Made by a program: the position numbers and the translations under genes
Shown: one piece after another, positions 10,209 to 22,200 of the stretch
How the letters are laid out: each line of letters starts with the position of its first letter
How positions within the stretch are numbered: the stretch's first letter is position 1
The notes under the pieces: model-generated
Told to the model about the DNA's origin: nothing
What the model saw: the letters and a program-made list of their open reading frames with translations, nothing else
Database searches by the model: none
Assembly: GCA_003254885.1 (NCBI GenBank)
Contig: QANT01002452.1
Span: 1 to 43,085 of the forward strand
From: Purshia tridentata
Lineage: Eukaryota > Streptophyta > Magnoliopsida > Rosales > Rosaceae
DNA length: 43,085 nt
Direction: 5' to 3'

Positions 10209-13200
10209 ATGGTACCTTCGGGGCCTCCCACTCCTATTGGTGGTGCCCAGTCTGTTTCACCTTCACTTTTGCGTTCAAATTCTGGAATGATGGGAGCTCA
10301 AGGTGGTCCACTACCTTCCCAGTCAGCTTTTCCCTCACTTGTCTCACCACGTACTCAATACGGTAACATGAATATGCTTGGAAATGTAGCCAATGTGTCT
10401 TCTCTCCTTAATCAGTCTTTTGGAAATGGGATTCCAAATTCCGGGCTTTCTGGTCCTGGTAGCAGCCAGCGTGGAGGTATGGATAATGGGGCCGAATCAG
10501 ATCCACTTTCTAGTGTTGGCAATGGAATGGCTTTTAATGCACCTTCATCATATGTTGCATCAAACATGGCTAATCCTGGTACATCTGGTCAAGGTCAGGG
10601 TCAACAATTTTCAAACCCTTCTGGTAACCAACTGTTGGCAGATCAACAGCAGCAACAACTTGAGTCTCAGAATTTCCAGCATGGTCAGCAGTCAATGCAA
10701 CAGTTCTCTAGCCCTCACACCACACAGCAGCAGCAATTTCAGGCAATTCGAGGAGGCTTAGCTGGTGTTGGATCAGTCAAATTGGAGCCCCATTTGACAA
10801 ATGATCAACATGGACAGCAGCAGCAGCAGCAGTTGCAGTCTTTGAGAAGTCTTGGTCCGGTGAAATTGGAACCACAACAACTTCAGACCATGAGAAGCTT
10901 GGGACCTGTAAAATTGGAACCCCAGCAGAATGATCAATCATTGTTTTTGCATCAACAGCAGCAACAGCAGCAACAACAGCAACAACAGCAACAACAGCAA
11001 CAACAGCAGCAACAACAGCAGTTCCTCCACATGTCAAGGCAGTCTTCTCAGGCTGCTGCTGCCCAGATAAACCTTTTGCATCAACAGAGGTTCTTGCAGC
11101 TACAACAACAACACCAGCAACAGCAACTCTTGAAAGCAATGCCTCAGCAACGCCCCCAAATACAGCAGCAGTTTCCACAGCAGAATCTGCCTATGAGATC
11201 TCCTGCAAAACCAGCATATGAACCTGGAATGTGTGCACGGCGTTTGACACATTATATGTATCAGCAACAACATAGACCTGAAGTAAGATACCCATATCCC
11301 ATAGTTTTTTTGTTACTCTGTTGGGTGTGACTATTATGGTTAGTGACAGTGCCTACTTTTCTTATAGGATAACAATATTGAATTCTGGAGAAAATTTGTT
11401 GCTGAGTATTTTGTACCCCATGCCAAGAAGAAGTGGTGCGTTTCTATGTATGGAAGTGGCCGGCAAACAACTGGCGTTTTTCCTCAGGTCTGTTGCTAGG
11501 ATATTCTAATTTGGTGAACCCCATCTTAATTGAATGTTAACTAGTAAAATGAGGTTAACTGCAAAAGAACCTTCATTGTATGCAAACATGTGCTTTAGCA
11601 TCTACATCTCATTTTCAAATCATTTTATTTCAGGACAGTTTCTCAAGATGATAATAGCCCCTTAAATATCTGATAAGACATATTGATTTGTTTTTATCAC
11701 AAATTTGCTGACCATTTGTCTATAAACAATCTTGAGCAATCTCTTACAAATTTTTCAGGATGTATGGCATTGTGAGATATGCAATCGCAAGCCTGGGCGT
11801 GGCTTTGGTATGTTATTCTATTTATCATTTAGTGAAATCTGGTTCTAAATATCTCTTTCATGCTACTAGTTCAATGCCATATTTAAGAGTCTTTGGATGG
11901 ATGTCAGTTTATTTGTTTTTTATTTTCTGAAATCTTGTGTTATATGTAAGTTTTTTGTTCATGGGCTATTCACTTTACAACTGGTGTCTGATTTATTTTT
12001 AAAATGCTTTCAGAAGCGACTGTTGAGGTTCTTCCCCGGCTTTTTAAAATCAAGTATGAAAGTGGTACTTTGGAGGAACTTCTTTATGTTGATATGCCCC
12101 GTGAGTATCATAATTCATCCGGTCAGATTGTGCTGGACTATGCTAAAGCAATACAAGAAAGTGTTTTTGAGCAACTTCGTGTTGTTCGGGATGGTCAACT
12201 TCGAATAGTGTTCTCTCCAGATCTGAAGGTTGCACATAAAAAATGTTTTCATGTTATCTTTTACCTTCTACCTTTCCAAGGTATTTATCTTGCTTTATCT
12301 TCAACATTGCTCTTTTGGCAGATCTGCTCTTGGGAATTTTGTGCTAGGCGCCATGAAGAGCTTATCCCTCGAAGATTATTGATACCTCAGGTTACTATCA
12401 AATGTCTAGTTGTGGTGGATGCTTTTCTTTATCTTTGCTGATTTGTGGAGATAACCATTTTTTTCTTGGGAAAATATATTAAATCAAAGTAGACAACTGG
12501 TTGATTGATTACTGATTTATCTGAAACACTTGATTATTGACTACTGGACATCAAATTTTGTAAATTGTTAGGTGATAGTTTATTCTGTTCTTAAAATTTA
12601 ATTTTTAAGAACATGGATTAGACAATCACATTGAATTAATTGGCTTTTGTGCTTCACTTATTCCATTTTTTTAATACCAGGGAGTCTCTGTTCTCTTGAA
12701 AAATATAAACAATTTCATCTATTTAAAGCTCATATGTGCATTGTTTGGTTTAAGTAGGACTTAGTTGTATGTGAAAGTATTGAGATCATGATCTTGGATA
12801 GTGAACATATTATGGTAGTACTAGTTGCTCAAGTAAGTAGCAACTGCTTTTTTTACGTAGAGCATTTTGTAAGATGCAAATAGTGAATTGGATTAATGTC
12901 TTTATTTTTTATTTGTATAAATTCCTGATTGCCTATGGATTAAATCTTGATGGATCTTATTAATTGCATTTTGTGGTTGCATATTGATTGGGTGTCCAAG
13001 TCTCACCTCTGTGGAATTATAAATTTATGATTATTTGTGTTACATAACAGAGAAGGTTGATGCTTCTGTTGAATGCTTAGCCTGGGTTGTCAATGGGTAG
13101 AGTGACATGGCTCAAAGATCTGACCCCAATCTGAATTTAGAGCTGAGTACGATTTGTTGACCATCCCAGATAGATCCATTGGTTCAAATTCAAAACTGAA

Positions 13201-16200
13201 TCTATTAATTTGATTGTAATTGGGTTAATTCAGAATTAGGTAGTTTTGGCTTGACAAAGATCTACATTTGATGAAAAATCTCAATAGCATAGCTATTTAT
13301 AATGTAATATAAATAGCTAGTTATTTTAGTAAAGGTTTTCTAAGTTTGTCAGGTTCAGATTGAGTATGGGTCCTACAATGTGTTTTGGTTACGAATCAGA
13401 AGTTTTCCAACTAGCACAATCATTGGCAGCTGTATCTATTGTATATGAAGCTAATTGTAGTATATCCCTCATGTATTGTACATTTTTAATTTTTTACTTG
13501 CTCTATGCAGGTTAGTCAGCTTGGTGCTGCAGCTCAAAAATACCAGGCTGCTACTCAAAATGCATCATCTAATTTGTCTCTTCCAGAGATACAAAATAAT
13601 TGTAATATGTAGGTCCTCTGTCTCCATGTTTTTGTAAATATTTGAGCTTTCAGGAAGTGCTTTTGGGTAAAAATTTGGCTGTCATTTATGTTCATGTCTT
13701 AATCTTGGTTGGTAATGTCCTTTTTTCTGCTTGGATCTCTGGATTTCTCTATTTATCAGTTCATGCGCCATATGTTGCACCTATTCACATTTATGTTGAT
13801 CAAGTTCTTTGGTCCATGGCTACGTAAGAGTGTTTGGTCTAGCGGTTAGGTCCTTGGTTTGCTCCCAAGTGGTCTAAGGTTTGACGCACTCCTAAGGTAC
13901 CCACCTAGCGTAAGCTAGAGTTTCCTGCTTCCCAAATGTTGTGGGTCAGGTGGGGGCCCCCGTTTTGAATCCGGGTCTGTGAAGCAAGTTTGGGTGTTCT
14001 TTGGGTATTAAAAAAAAAATAGTTCTGTGGTCCATGGTACTTTAGCACTACTCCTCAGGCCTGCATAAACTATAGTCTCACATTTCTAGTGGATGCATCA
14101 GTAGAGATGTATTATTTTCATGAATACGTAATTACATAACCAAGTTACTGTTTGGCAGCATATAGAATATGTAACTTTTCCTTTTCTTCTTAACTTCGCT
14201 GAGGGCCTATCAAGAGTGTAACATATTTCTGCATCTTGTTTTTTTCATTAATGGCACAAAATGTATGTTCTTAATTACTTATATTGGGAGACAGTCAAAA
14301 ACCGAGGAATATTTGTTTTTGCAATTTCATCATGTAGTTTTTAATGATGTAATGGGTGTGAGTGAGGAAAACACCTGCCCCATTTCATCAAATGGTCAAT
14401 GCTATGGTGAATTAGTTTTTTCTGTTAATCTACTGTATGTCTGAGCATCTTTACAGGTGAAATGATTTTAAATGCTTGTTTATGTGCTTTTTTTCAAAAA
14501 AGAAAAAGAAAAAAGGGAAGGCCTGGTTATTTGCAGTATGTGATATATATGCAAAAATTGGTTTTTGATTGATATTTAATTAATTCCTCCTGTGTAATTT
14601 TGGTTTAGGTTTGTATCATCAGCTCGGCAGTTGGCAAAAACCTTGGAAGTTCCGTTAGTAAATGATTTAGGTTATACAAAGAGATATGTAAGGTGTCTTC
14701 AGGTAATTTCTTATTTTTTCACATGGCCAATGCGCATCATGATGGTCCTTGTGTACTTATAAAAGTTAGTTTAACATCTTTTGCTTCTGACATACACTGT
14801 AGTATTTTGCATTCAGTATCATTTGTTCTTGACTTTCAGCCTATGCACAAAAATTGTTCAGTCTTCATCTTATTTGCGTTGGAATCATATTTCGGATATG
14901 AATTATATGTTCATATGTGTACTTATCAAAAAATTATTTTGTTCTTATATGGCATGTATCTTCCTCCTATAACACCTGAAATAAGTTTCATTTATCTCAT
15001 GCATGCATGAAGGGTAAAAAAAGAGTATTTTTAACTTAAAAGCAACACATTTTTGTCTATTACTCTATCTCTTCCAGATTTGCAGTGCTGGGTTGTGTGT
15101 CCTCATACATGGCTCCCTGATTTAATCTTTGCAATAACACATTAATGGATATTTTCTATCTCTTACTGTGCCAAATTGACTCTTGTTGAATTGAGTAGTT
15201 CAGAAAGTGCCTTTGGTGATGAAATATTATTTTTTCTACTGTTTCTTTAGATGCTCATAGAAAATGTGAATTCTACCTTTTAAAAATTGACAAACATGTT
15301 TGTCTACATGTCTCATTTATTTGGTACCTATTCTAGAATCTATTTCACATTATTTAGTTCCATTTACTGTTAATTGAAATGATTTTGTGGTGGATTCGCT
15401 TGGAATTTAAGATTATCTGAAATCTTTTTGTTTTTACAAATTAATATTTTGGCTGGTATAATGAGGCCTTATTTCTATCCATTGCTTGATGCAAATTATT
15501 AAAATATAATAGATCAAATGTTAAATTTTTTGTGTTAGCAGTGGGTTTTTATTATGAGTCGTGATAATTAATATTTAATTTATGAAGCTGGAGTGCTTGT
15601 GCCAGAAATTCCTTTGTGCTTAAAAACTACGTTACCACTATCTTTTTTCTTTTTTTTCCTTAACAAGTGTAACACTAATCAAATTTCAAACAAGTTGTAT
15701 TCCTTATTAGGGTTCTGTTTTAGTGAACCATGAAACTGGAGTTTGCTTGCAGTCTGATTGGCTTTTGTTATTTTAATATATTGTTGGGGTGCAATGCAGA
15801 TATCAGAAGTGGTTAATAGTATGAAAGACTTGATTGATTACAGCCGAGAGACAGGGACTGGACCTATGGGTAAGCCTGATCTTTTAACTAAATAACTAAG
15901 GATGATAAATGCTTATGTTTCCCCTTCTCTTGATCAATTTTTACTTTAAAAAGAAAAATTCCTCATATTTATTTCTAGATTTCTGTTCTTAAGGAGATAG
16001 ATCAAAGAAAAAATAAATGACCTGGTGCCTAGAAATGATGAACAAATTGGAGAAATTTGCCTAATTTTGCTTGTGTGATGGGTTTTTGGATTGCAAGTTA
16101 GATTTAAGGCCTGGGTATGTAAAAATAGGGGTTTAGGATCTATAAATTAATTTTAAGTCGACAAGGTTGTTGACTCTTTGATGGCTGAGGCCTGGGTATG

Positions 16201-18291
16201 TAAAAATAGGGGTTTAGGATTTATAAATTAATTTTAAGGCGAAAAGGTTGTTAGACTCTTTGATGGCTGAAATTTATGGAAATCTTATAAGTATTCTTTG
16301 CTGGTAATCTCAGAAGTGGATTCAGAAATTTTGGCATTGTTTTGGAGGGCCAAAGATTGTGAGATATATGTAGCTGGTTTAATCCTAGATACATGTAACT
16401 TCAACTTCAAAGCCATAGAGGATTTTCTTTTCTGGGTCTTTTTCAATATTAGTACCTGAACTTTGGCCCTTGTCCCAATTAGGTACCCAAACTATTATTT
16501 ATCCCAATTTAATACCCAAACTTTGATTTTGTTCCAATTTGGTATATAATGTGAACTTTTGGCAAATAATACTAACAGACTGTGTCAAACCTAACTGGAA
16601 CAATGACAACTTCAGGCACCAAAATTGAAACAGAAAAAAAAAAAATCTTTTTCAAACATTGCATGTGGGCCCAACGAGTTAAAACCTTGATTTTCTGATG
16701 CTGATAGTTATAAACATGTAACTGCTTGATCCTTTCCTTTTTGTTTGCACCATTAATATGTAATTGAGAATATGTAGAATAGGCTTCAGGCATGATGCAA
16801 GGAAAACAATTTCTAAGAATAGCTTAAGGTTCATAATGATAAGGGGAAAGAAAAGCATGGAGCCAAGAAATAGATCAATGTTTATTGTTTATATTATGCA
16901 AAAAGAAATTGCCAATTGTAAGAGGAAGAGGAAGGGTAACAAGACAGAGGAAAGAGGAGTGTCCTGAGGATTAACCATGATTAGAGAACAAAAACAAGAA
17001 AACTGAGATATATCTTCACAGGGTGGGGTAACAAGACAGAGGAAAGAGGAGTGTCCTGAGGATTAATCATGGGATTAACCATGATTAGAGAACAAAACAA
17101 GAAAACTGATATATATCTTCACAGGATGAATGAGCTGCTGATGGTTTACCAACTTTTCACAAGATAAATTTTTGCTTGTCCCTGTGTTTTTCACAGTTTC
17201 TCATGAAGGCATACTCTGCTTCAAACCCCATATGAATGTTCAACAATTTAGACCAAGATGTGAACTTGATCCTTTAATTGTTAGCTCTAGATAGTGATTA
17301 ACCACCATGAATTAAATTTATTCATGCATGTACATTTATCTACTTTTCAGATAGCTTGGCCAAGTTTCCTCGAAGGACAGCTGCCTCATCTGGGTTTCAC
17401 AGTCAAGCACAACAGTCCGAGGAACAAATGCAGCAACAACAAACAATGGGCCAGAATTCAAATGGTGACCCAAGCTCTGTCCAGGCCACAATGCAACTTG
17501 CTGGTAGTAATATGGCTAGTGTAAATAATGTTCTGAACACAGCATCCACATCTACCTCTGCAAGCACCATTGTTGGGCTCCTCCATCAAAATTCCATGAA
17601 TTCCAGACAGCAAAGCTCTATGAATAATGCAAACAGTCCTTATGGAGGAAGTTCTGTTCAGATTCCATCCCCTGGTTCTTCTAGTACAATCCCTCAGGCG
17701 CAACCAAACCCTTCTCCATTCCAGTCACCAACACCGTCATCAAACAATCCCTCTCAAACATCTCATGGTGCCTTGACAGCTGCAAATCACATGAGTGCAG
17801 CAAATTCACCAGCGAATATATCCATGCAACAGCCAGCCCTTTCCAGTGAGGCTGATCCAAATGATTCCCAGAGCTCTGTCCAGAAAATTTTACATGATAT
17901 GATGATGTCGAACCAGCTTAATGGCACAGGTAGTATGGTTGGTGTGGGTTCTCTGGGAAACGATGTGAAAAATATGAATGGGATTTTGTCAACAAGCAAC
18001 ATCACAGGTATGAACGGTGGCAATGGTCTTTCAGGGAATGGCATGGCTAACAGTAACTCAGGTGCTGGATTTAGGAGTATGGGTGGTGGACTTGGTCAGC
18101 CTGGCATGGTTAATGGCATACGAGGTGCAGTGGGAAATAATTCTATGAATGGCAGGGTTGGAATGGCATCAATGGGTCGAGAACAAGGAATGCATCATCA
18201 ACAACAGGATCTGGGGAACCAGCTTCTTAGTGGGCTTGGAGCGGTTAATGGCTTTAATAATCTTCAATTTGATTGGAAACATTCCCCTTGA
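10209..18291 (+). CDS. SEU: SEUSS transcriptional adaptor, 9 coding exons, 909 aa
   Basis: Coding exons are 10209-11282, 11368-11487, 11759-11807, 12014-12228, 12322-12390, 13511-13608, 14609-14702, 15800-15869 and 17351-18291. All introns are GT-AG, and the sum is 2730 nt (909 codons plus TGA) with every phase matching. The start MVPSGPPTPIGG, the LIM-binding-type (LDB-like) core from about residue 345 to 600 (EFWRKFVAEYF, KKWCVSMYGSGRQTTGVFPQ, VWHCEICNRKPGRGFE, RRHEELIPRRLLIPQ) and the end LLSGLGAVNGFNN are those of Arabidopsis SEUSS (877 aa). The N-terminal third is Gln-rich with GPVKLEP repeats and a 23-Gln run; the C-terminal third is Ser/Asn/Gly/Met-rich. From the family, SEU is a nuclear adaptor that pairs with LEUNIG-type corepressors and MADS factors in floral and ovule development. 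Nothing is broken. The identification is very secure; the transcript ends are not. Confidence 0.96.
10953..11021 (+). repeat. SEU: Polyglutamine-coding CAA/CAG tract in SEU exon 1
   Basis: The tract has 23 consecutive Gln codons (residues 249-271) in mixed CAA and CAG, flanked by FLH on both sides. The mixed codons argue for a fairly stable tract rather than a pure expanding triplet. A similar but differently sized Gln run occupies this place in Arabidopsis SEU. Confidence 0.9.
13824..14020 (+). mobile_element. tRNA-derived SINE in SEU intron 6
   Basis: The 197-bp insertion is bounded by a near-perfect target-site duplication: AGTTCTTTGGTCCATGGC followed by TAC before it (13803-13823) and AGTTCTGTGGTCCATGG followed by TAC after it (14021-14040). 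The head has a pol III A-box-like TGGTCTAGCGGTTAGG and a B-box-like GGTTTGACGCACTCC. The tail is an A run. The body, with GCTTCCCAAATGTTGTGGGT, matches the general form of widespread plant tRNA SINEs. It lies in the same orientation as SEU and does not touch splice sites. Confidence 0.88.
16107..16270 (+). repeat. 81-bp tandem duplication in SEU intron 8
   Basis: Copy 1 is 16107-16187 and copy 2 is 16188-16270. Both start AGGCCTGGGTATGTAAAAAT and end CTCTTTGATGGCTGA, with only a few differences, so the duplication is recent. Confidence 0.88.
16441..16630. mobile_element. Small foldback MITE in SEU intron 8
   Basis: The left end TTTCAATATTAGTACCTGAA and the reverse complement of the right end (TTTCAATTTTGGTGCCTGAA) agree at most positions over about 25 bp. 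The inside repeats CCCAATTAGGTACCCAAACT-like phrases at about 30-bp spacing. There is no coding content. The style is like the long-TIR MITE at 4742-5082. Confidence 0.6.
16934..17125 (+). repeat. About 90-bp tandem duplication in SEU intron 8
   Basis: Copy 1 is 16934-17023 and copy 2 is 17026-17125. Both begin GGGTAACAAGACAGAGGAAA and end ATATCTTCACAGG. Copy 2 contains an extra internal GATTAATCATGG / GATTAACCATG doublet, so a second small duplication occurred inside it. Each copy ends in CACAG, which could serve as an acceptor-like site, but the coding join to the next exon uses 17350. Confidence 0.88.
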
Positions 18292-19578
18292 ATGGCTGTA
18301 TCGATCATGTTGATGCCTGTGACACTGGTTACTGATTTAGCTGCTTGTGCAGCGTGAGAAATGGCAGAATTGCCTCTGGCCCTGTGAAGATGGCAGTACA
18401 TGGATGAAATGAAATAGTTGACAGGGCTTCTCTCCCACTCTGTACTAATCTGTGATTTATATATAAAAAGGAAATTTGGTGGTTGGTTGTGTGGCTGATG
18501 GGGCTCATTTTCATGTGGTTTTAAATGTACTTCTCCATATTCTTTTTTCTTTCAAAAAGGGAAATTCGTGTCATCTTTGGTATACTACGTCCTTCTTAAT
18601 AGTAGTAATTTGTTGTTTTCATTAAAGTAGGGTTTAGGGTTCAGAGTGAAATGGTTTCTCCTTGGTTGGATAGTTTCTTTCAATACTAGATTGTATTTCT
18701 GACCTATTCGTATTTCGTTGGGCATGCATTTTTTATTCCAATTCCAATGGGATTTTCAGTGTATATTTCAAAATCATTAGTAACTAAAAAAGCTTTGTTT
18801 TTCTACTTGGAAATGTACTTTTACCATTGGGTTTAGGCAATAACGAGGATGGAAAACGCTTGACTAAATTGCCCTTACAGTATGGAAGTCCTTAAACCCC
18901 GTAAGTTGAATCTAAATCTTAAAGATCATGACTAAAATCACCCTCTAATTGTTGAAGGGTTTTGAATCAACTTCTTCTTTTCAAATAAAAAATAAAAGAA
19001 AATAGAATTGGATATTGAGTAAATATGTATGTGCAAAATAAATAACTAAATGCAACTTTAGTAAGTATACCCTAAAGAAAACCCCTCTACTCCTACAAGC
19101 GACTGAACAAGAATGAATAAGTGTTATATTGGAATGTTTTATTTAATATTACTTCTAAACTATTTATTTTAATCCTTTGATTCAATTATATAGCAATTAA
19201 CAAAAAGATAAGGATTTACTCACTTTTTGTTCCTTTTTGTTTTTGAAATGAAACCAAATATCATGAAACTTAAACAACAATACGTATGTTCTCTTGTAGG
19301 CAACGATTAGAAACGGAAACAACAAATTGTGTTACTTCTATAGGCAATACCATTAACATAACACTTGGTTTATGATGTAGCATTACCACTCAATTTTTAA
19401 AAAGGAATGCTAAAATCTAAGTGGAACAAAACAATTATGAAAACAGAAAAATAAGAAATTATATGAATTAATTCGAAAGAAGGGAGCAGTTAATTAAAGA
19501 TTAACAATGAATTATAGCTTCATGAGCACAAGCATGGTGGCTTACACTACTATAAGTCTATATACATCATTTCCCATT
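18292..19578. other. SEU 3' UTR and spacer between the convergent SEU and thioredoxin genes
   Basis: The SEU 3' UTR probably covers the first 200-350 bases. A weak poly-A signal-like ATATAAAAAG lies near 18461. The rest is AT-rich spacer in which I see no gene. The thioredoxin 3' UTR must end within it from the opposite side. Confidence 0.5.
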
Positions 19579-20486
19579 TCAAAGATTTACATATTTTTCT
19601 ATGGTTGCAGACAAGGTGGACTTGGGCACTGCACCAATAACACTCTCTTTCTTCTCTCCATTTTTGAAGAAGAGCACAGTTGGGATGCTCCTTATCCCAT
19701 ATTGGGTGGGAACATTGGGGCTGTCATCTGTGTTGAGCTTGAAGCAGGCTATCTTCCCAGCATATTCTTTTGCCAATTCATCGATCACCGGGGCAATCAT
19801 CCGGCATGGTCCACACCATGGTGCCCAAAACTCCACCAGAACTGGGTTCTCACTTGCAATCACCAGGTTTTTCCAGCTTGAATCTGTCACCACTTGAACT
19901 GCACAACTCTCATGGTTCAATCAACTCATGGTCACAAGATGGGAAAGAAAACAAATTACAGTACAAAAATAAACATGTACGTTATGATATTACAGCGCTA
20001 TATGTTTATGTGTCTATCTCTCTCATCACATACCCTGAAAATTGTTTTCTCACATGTTATGCCTACTGCTCTTTGTATTCGAGTGTGGTAGCTGTGTGAC
20101 ATCTTTTTGACTTGCCCAAATAGGTGAATTTAGGATATCCAAGATGTGTAGCCAACGAAAAATTGTCGCATACAATAGTTGTATACAATGACTCTCAAAA
20201 TAAAGATCATGTCACCAACACATGAGGAATGGATGTGAGAGGGACCTTGTATACACACAACAAGAATATTTTGTAGCCGATTTTTGTCATCAATATAAGA
20301 AAGCAAAAATGATATTGCATAATTCACCTGACTAACAGGAATAATGTATGATACATTCCATTCTATAATTAAATGATTAATGCTTGTATGAGATTAGAGA
20401 ATTATTTCTCTCCTGTTGCAGTTGCTTTAATTAGTTGTCCATTACACTAATATATATGTGCTGCTATTAGTTCTTCTTCTGCTTTT

Positions 20487-20525
<39 letters not shown>

Positions 20526-20859
20526 ATGCTAAATTTGACCTCCATAAGTATCTCAAAAACTCAAGGGAAGTAATTGAATTAAACATAAAAGAAACTATAT
20601 AATAATAGCAGAGATTGTGTCGCTAACCTTCATCCACAGCTTCACGAGCTTTGCAAATAAAGCTGGATCTCTGGAATCTTTTGTTGTTGGAATGACCAAA
20701 AGATGAAGACGAAGAGAATTTCAAACCAGATTTCTTGAAGCCATTACATGTTGGAACAAAAATCTTTTCCTTAGAGGAAGAAAATGGGTGATAACATTGT
20801 GCAGCACCAACCCTTGTACTGCATACTGTGCTCAGTTGCAAACAGTTTTCCAAAGCCAT
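19579..20859 (-). CDS. TRX-M: Chloroplast m-type thioredoxin, 2 exons, 183 aa
   Basis: Exon 1 is 20859-20628 and exon 2 is 19898-19579 (minus strand), split by a GT-AG intron inside a Val codon. They sum to 552 nt. Residues 1 to about 69 form a Ser/Lys-rich plastid transit peptide ([13 protein letters not shown]...SSFICKA). The mature protein has the thioredoxin fold with active site WCGPC at 105-109, the preceding FWAP, a buried Asp/Lys pair region, and the cis-proline loop IRSIPT (Pro 150). The close match to spinach and pea m-type thioredoxins, including KLNTDDSPN and IGAVPKSTL, supports the m class; the paralogue number is not assigned. In the family, it is reduced by ferredoxin-thioredoxin reductase in the stroma and switches Calvin-cycle, NADP-MDH and ATP-synthase targets. 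It is convergent with SEU. Confidence 0.95.
20489..20522. repeat. (AT)n microsatellite in the thioredoxin intron
   Basis: A run of about 16-17 uninterrupted AT dinucleotides lies within the single intron, about 105 bases from the exon 1 donor. It is a likely length-polymorphic marker. Confidence 0.95.
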
Positions 20860-21523
20860 TGCTTTCTCTCCTTCTCTTTATCTGGCCAAACGGGTATATC
20901 TTTGATATAATGAAAATGGGTTGTTGGAAACAATGTAGCTTTTGTTTTCTGTTGGGCAAGTTTTTGCAGGACAATTTCTACAAATTTTGCTTCTTTGGAT
21001 TTCCTATTTTTCAAGGGTTGTGATTTTAAATATTTTTGTAAAGTGTGGATATTATGCCAAGATTGTAAGGTGCTAAGTGTGCTCAGATGTATGTGGATAA
21101 TATTTATGTACTGAACTCTCAATGTGCCCCACTTGATGTCCTTCAAAAAATTGTCCAAACTCTCAAATTTCAATGTAATAAAGGATCCAAATGAAGGACC
21201 AAAAAGTAAATTTGTAGTATCCATTGATCCTTAATGGTGGACCATAGACTTCTCATCCATTATGCAGTTCCTCTTTTTCATTTCTAAATATCTGTTCTTT
21301 TTCTTTTCCTTTTTTTATTTTGGTGGATTTGGAGCCATTTTTTCAATGACAAAAGTTGTGGCCATTTCATGAGGGGCAATGCTGGGATTCACCAAAAATA
21401 TCTTCTGCAATTTTCACAATTATAGACATTGTTTTCAATTGTATTTCATTACCACCAACAAAAAACAAAAAATAATAAACTCACCCATAAATTCAAATAT
21501 ACTCACCAGCATAAAAATTATTT
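20860..21523. other. Thioredoxin upstream region, no other gene seen
   Basis: This holds the minus-strand promoter and 5' UTR of the thioredoxin. A minus-strand ATTATATCAA word near 20905-20915 is the closest TATA-like match. Open frames here lack any recognisable protein features. Confidence 0.45.
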
Positions 21524-21770
21524 GATAAGTATAATTAGTTAAATATTTCACATTGCTAGATTACAGTTAGTTTGTACAATGTGTAAGTTTGAACAATTTT
21601 CATTTTTGAGTATGATTTTGGAGTTAACTCAAGTCCAGACTTTGACATGGTATCAGAGCCCATGGTTTAGTTTCTGAGTATTTGGCCCAATTGGTGTGCT
21701 AATGTATAAGCTTGGATAATCCTCATCTCTTGAGCATACTTATGGGATTGAGTTAGGCCCAAACTTTCAC
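21524..21770 (+). mobile_element. Candidate TRIM (miniature LTR retrotransposon)
   Basis: TGGTATCAGAGCC at 21648-21660 is the standard plant initiator-Met tRNA primer-binding site. The sequence just before it (TTGAGTATGATTTTGGAGTT...CCAGACTTTGACA) is repeated in diverged form about 120 bp later (TTGAGCATACTTATGGGATT...CCAAACTTTCACA, ending near 21771). That is the LTR-PBS-short interior-LTR plan of a TRIM. The first LTR also contains CACATTGCTAGATT, a phrase common in plant TRIM LTRs. The borders are approximate and the copies are old. Confidence 0.5.
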
Positions 21771-22200
21771 ATAATTTGTGAATAACTGCAAGTATTTGAA
21801 ATTTACCTTAATCCTTATACGTAACAAGGGTGGTTTCTTTAAGTTTTCCTAGTAGCCCATAAAAACATGATATGCAAGGGATACTGTCATTAACACCTCT
21901 GACTCTGTAAAGCTAATTGGACTGCCAATAATATCATAATCTTCAACACTTCTCTAGAAGTTTGGAAAGCATTTTTTCTTTTCTTATTTGAACTCATTCA
22001 TCAGTCAAAAAAACAATGAACTCAAACTCTACAAGGTGTCGTTAAGTAAGGATTTGAATGAATTCAACACTCTTCAATTCCCACAAACATTACACAGATG
22101 TAGTACATGAGCCTCAGGGGTGGAGTGAAAAGAAGAAGAAGAAAAACGAAAAAAGCCGATGAAAAATGTGAACTCTCAATCTGATACAGTGGTGGCAGTC

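Noticed and set aside
10777-11178. 133-codon antisense frame opposite SEU exon 1
   Set aside because: It is the reverse reading of the Gln-codon tract (Ala/Val runs) and a shadow of SEU.
17458-18044. Minus-strand frames opposite SEU exon 9
   Set aside because: They overlap a certain coding exon and have no splice or protein support.
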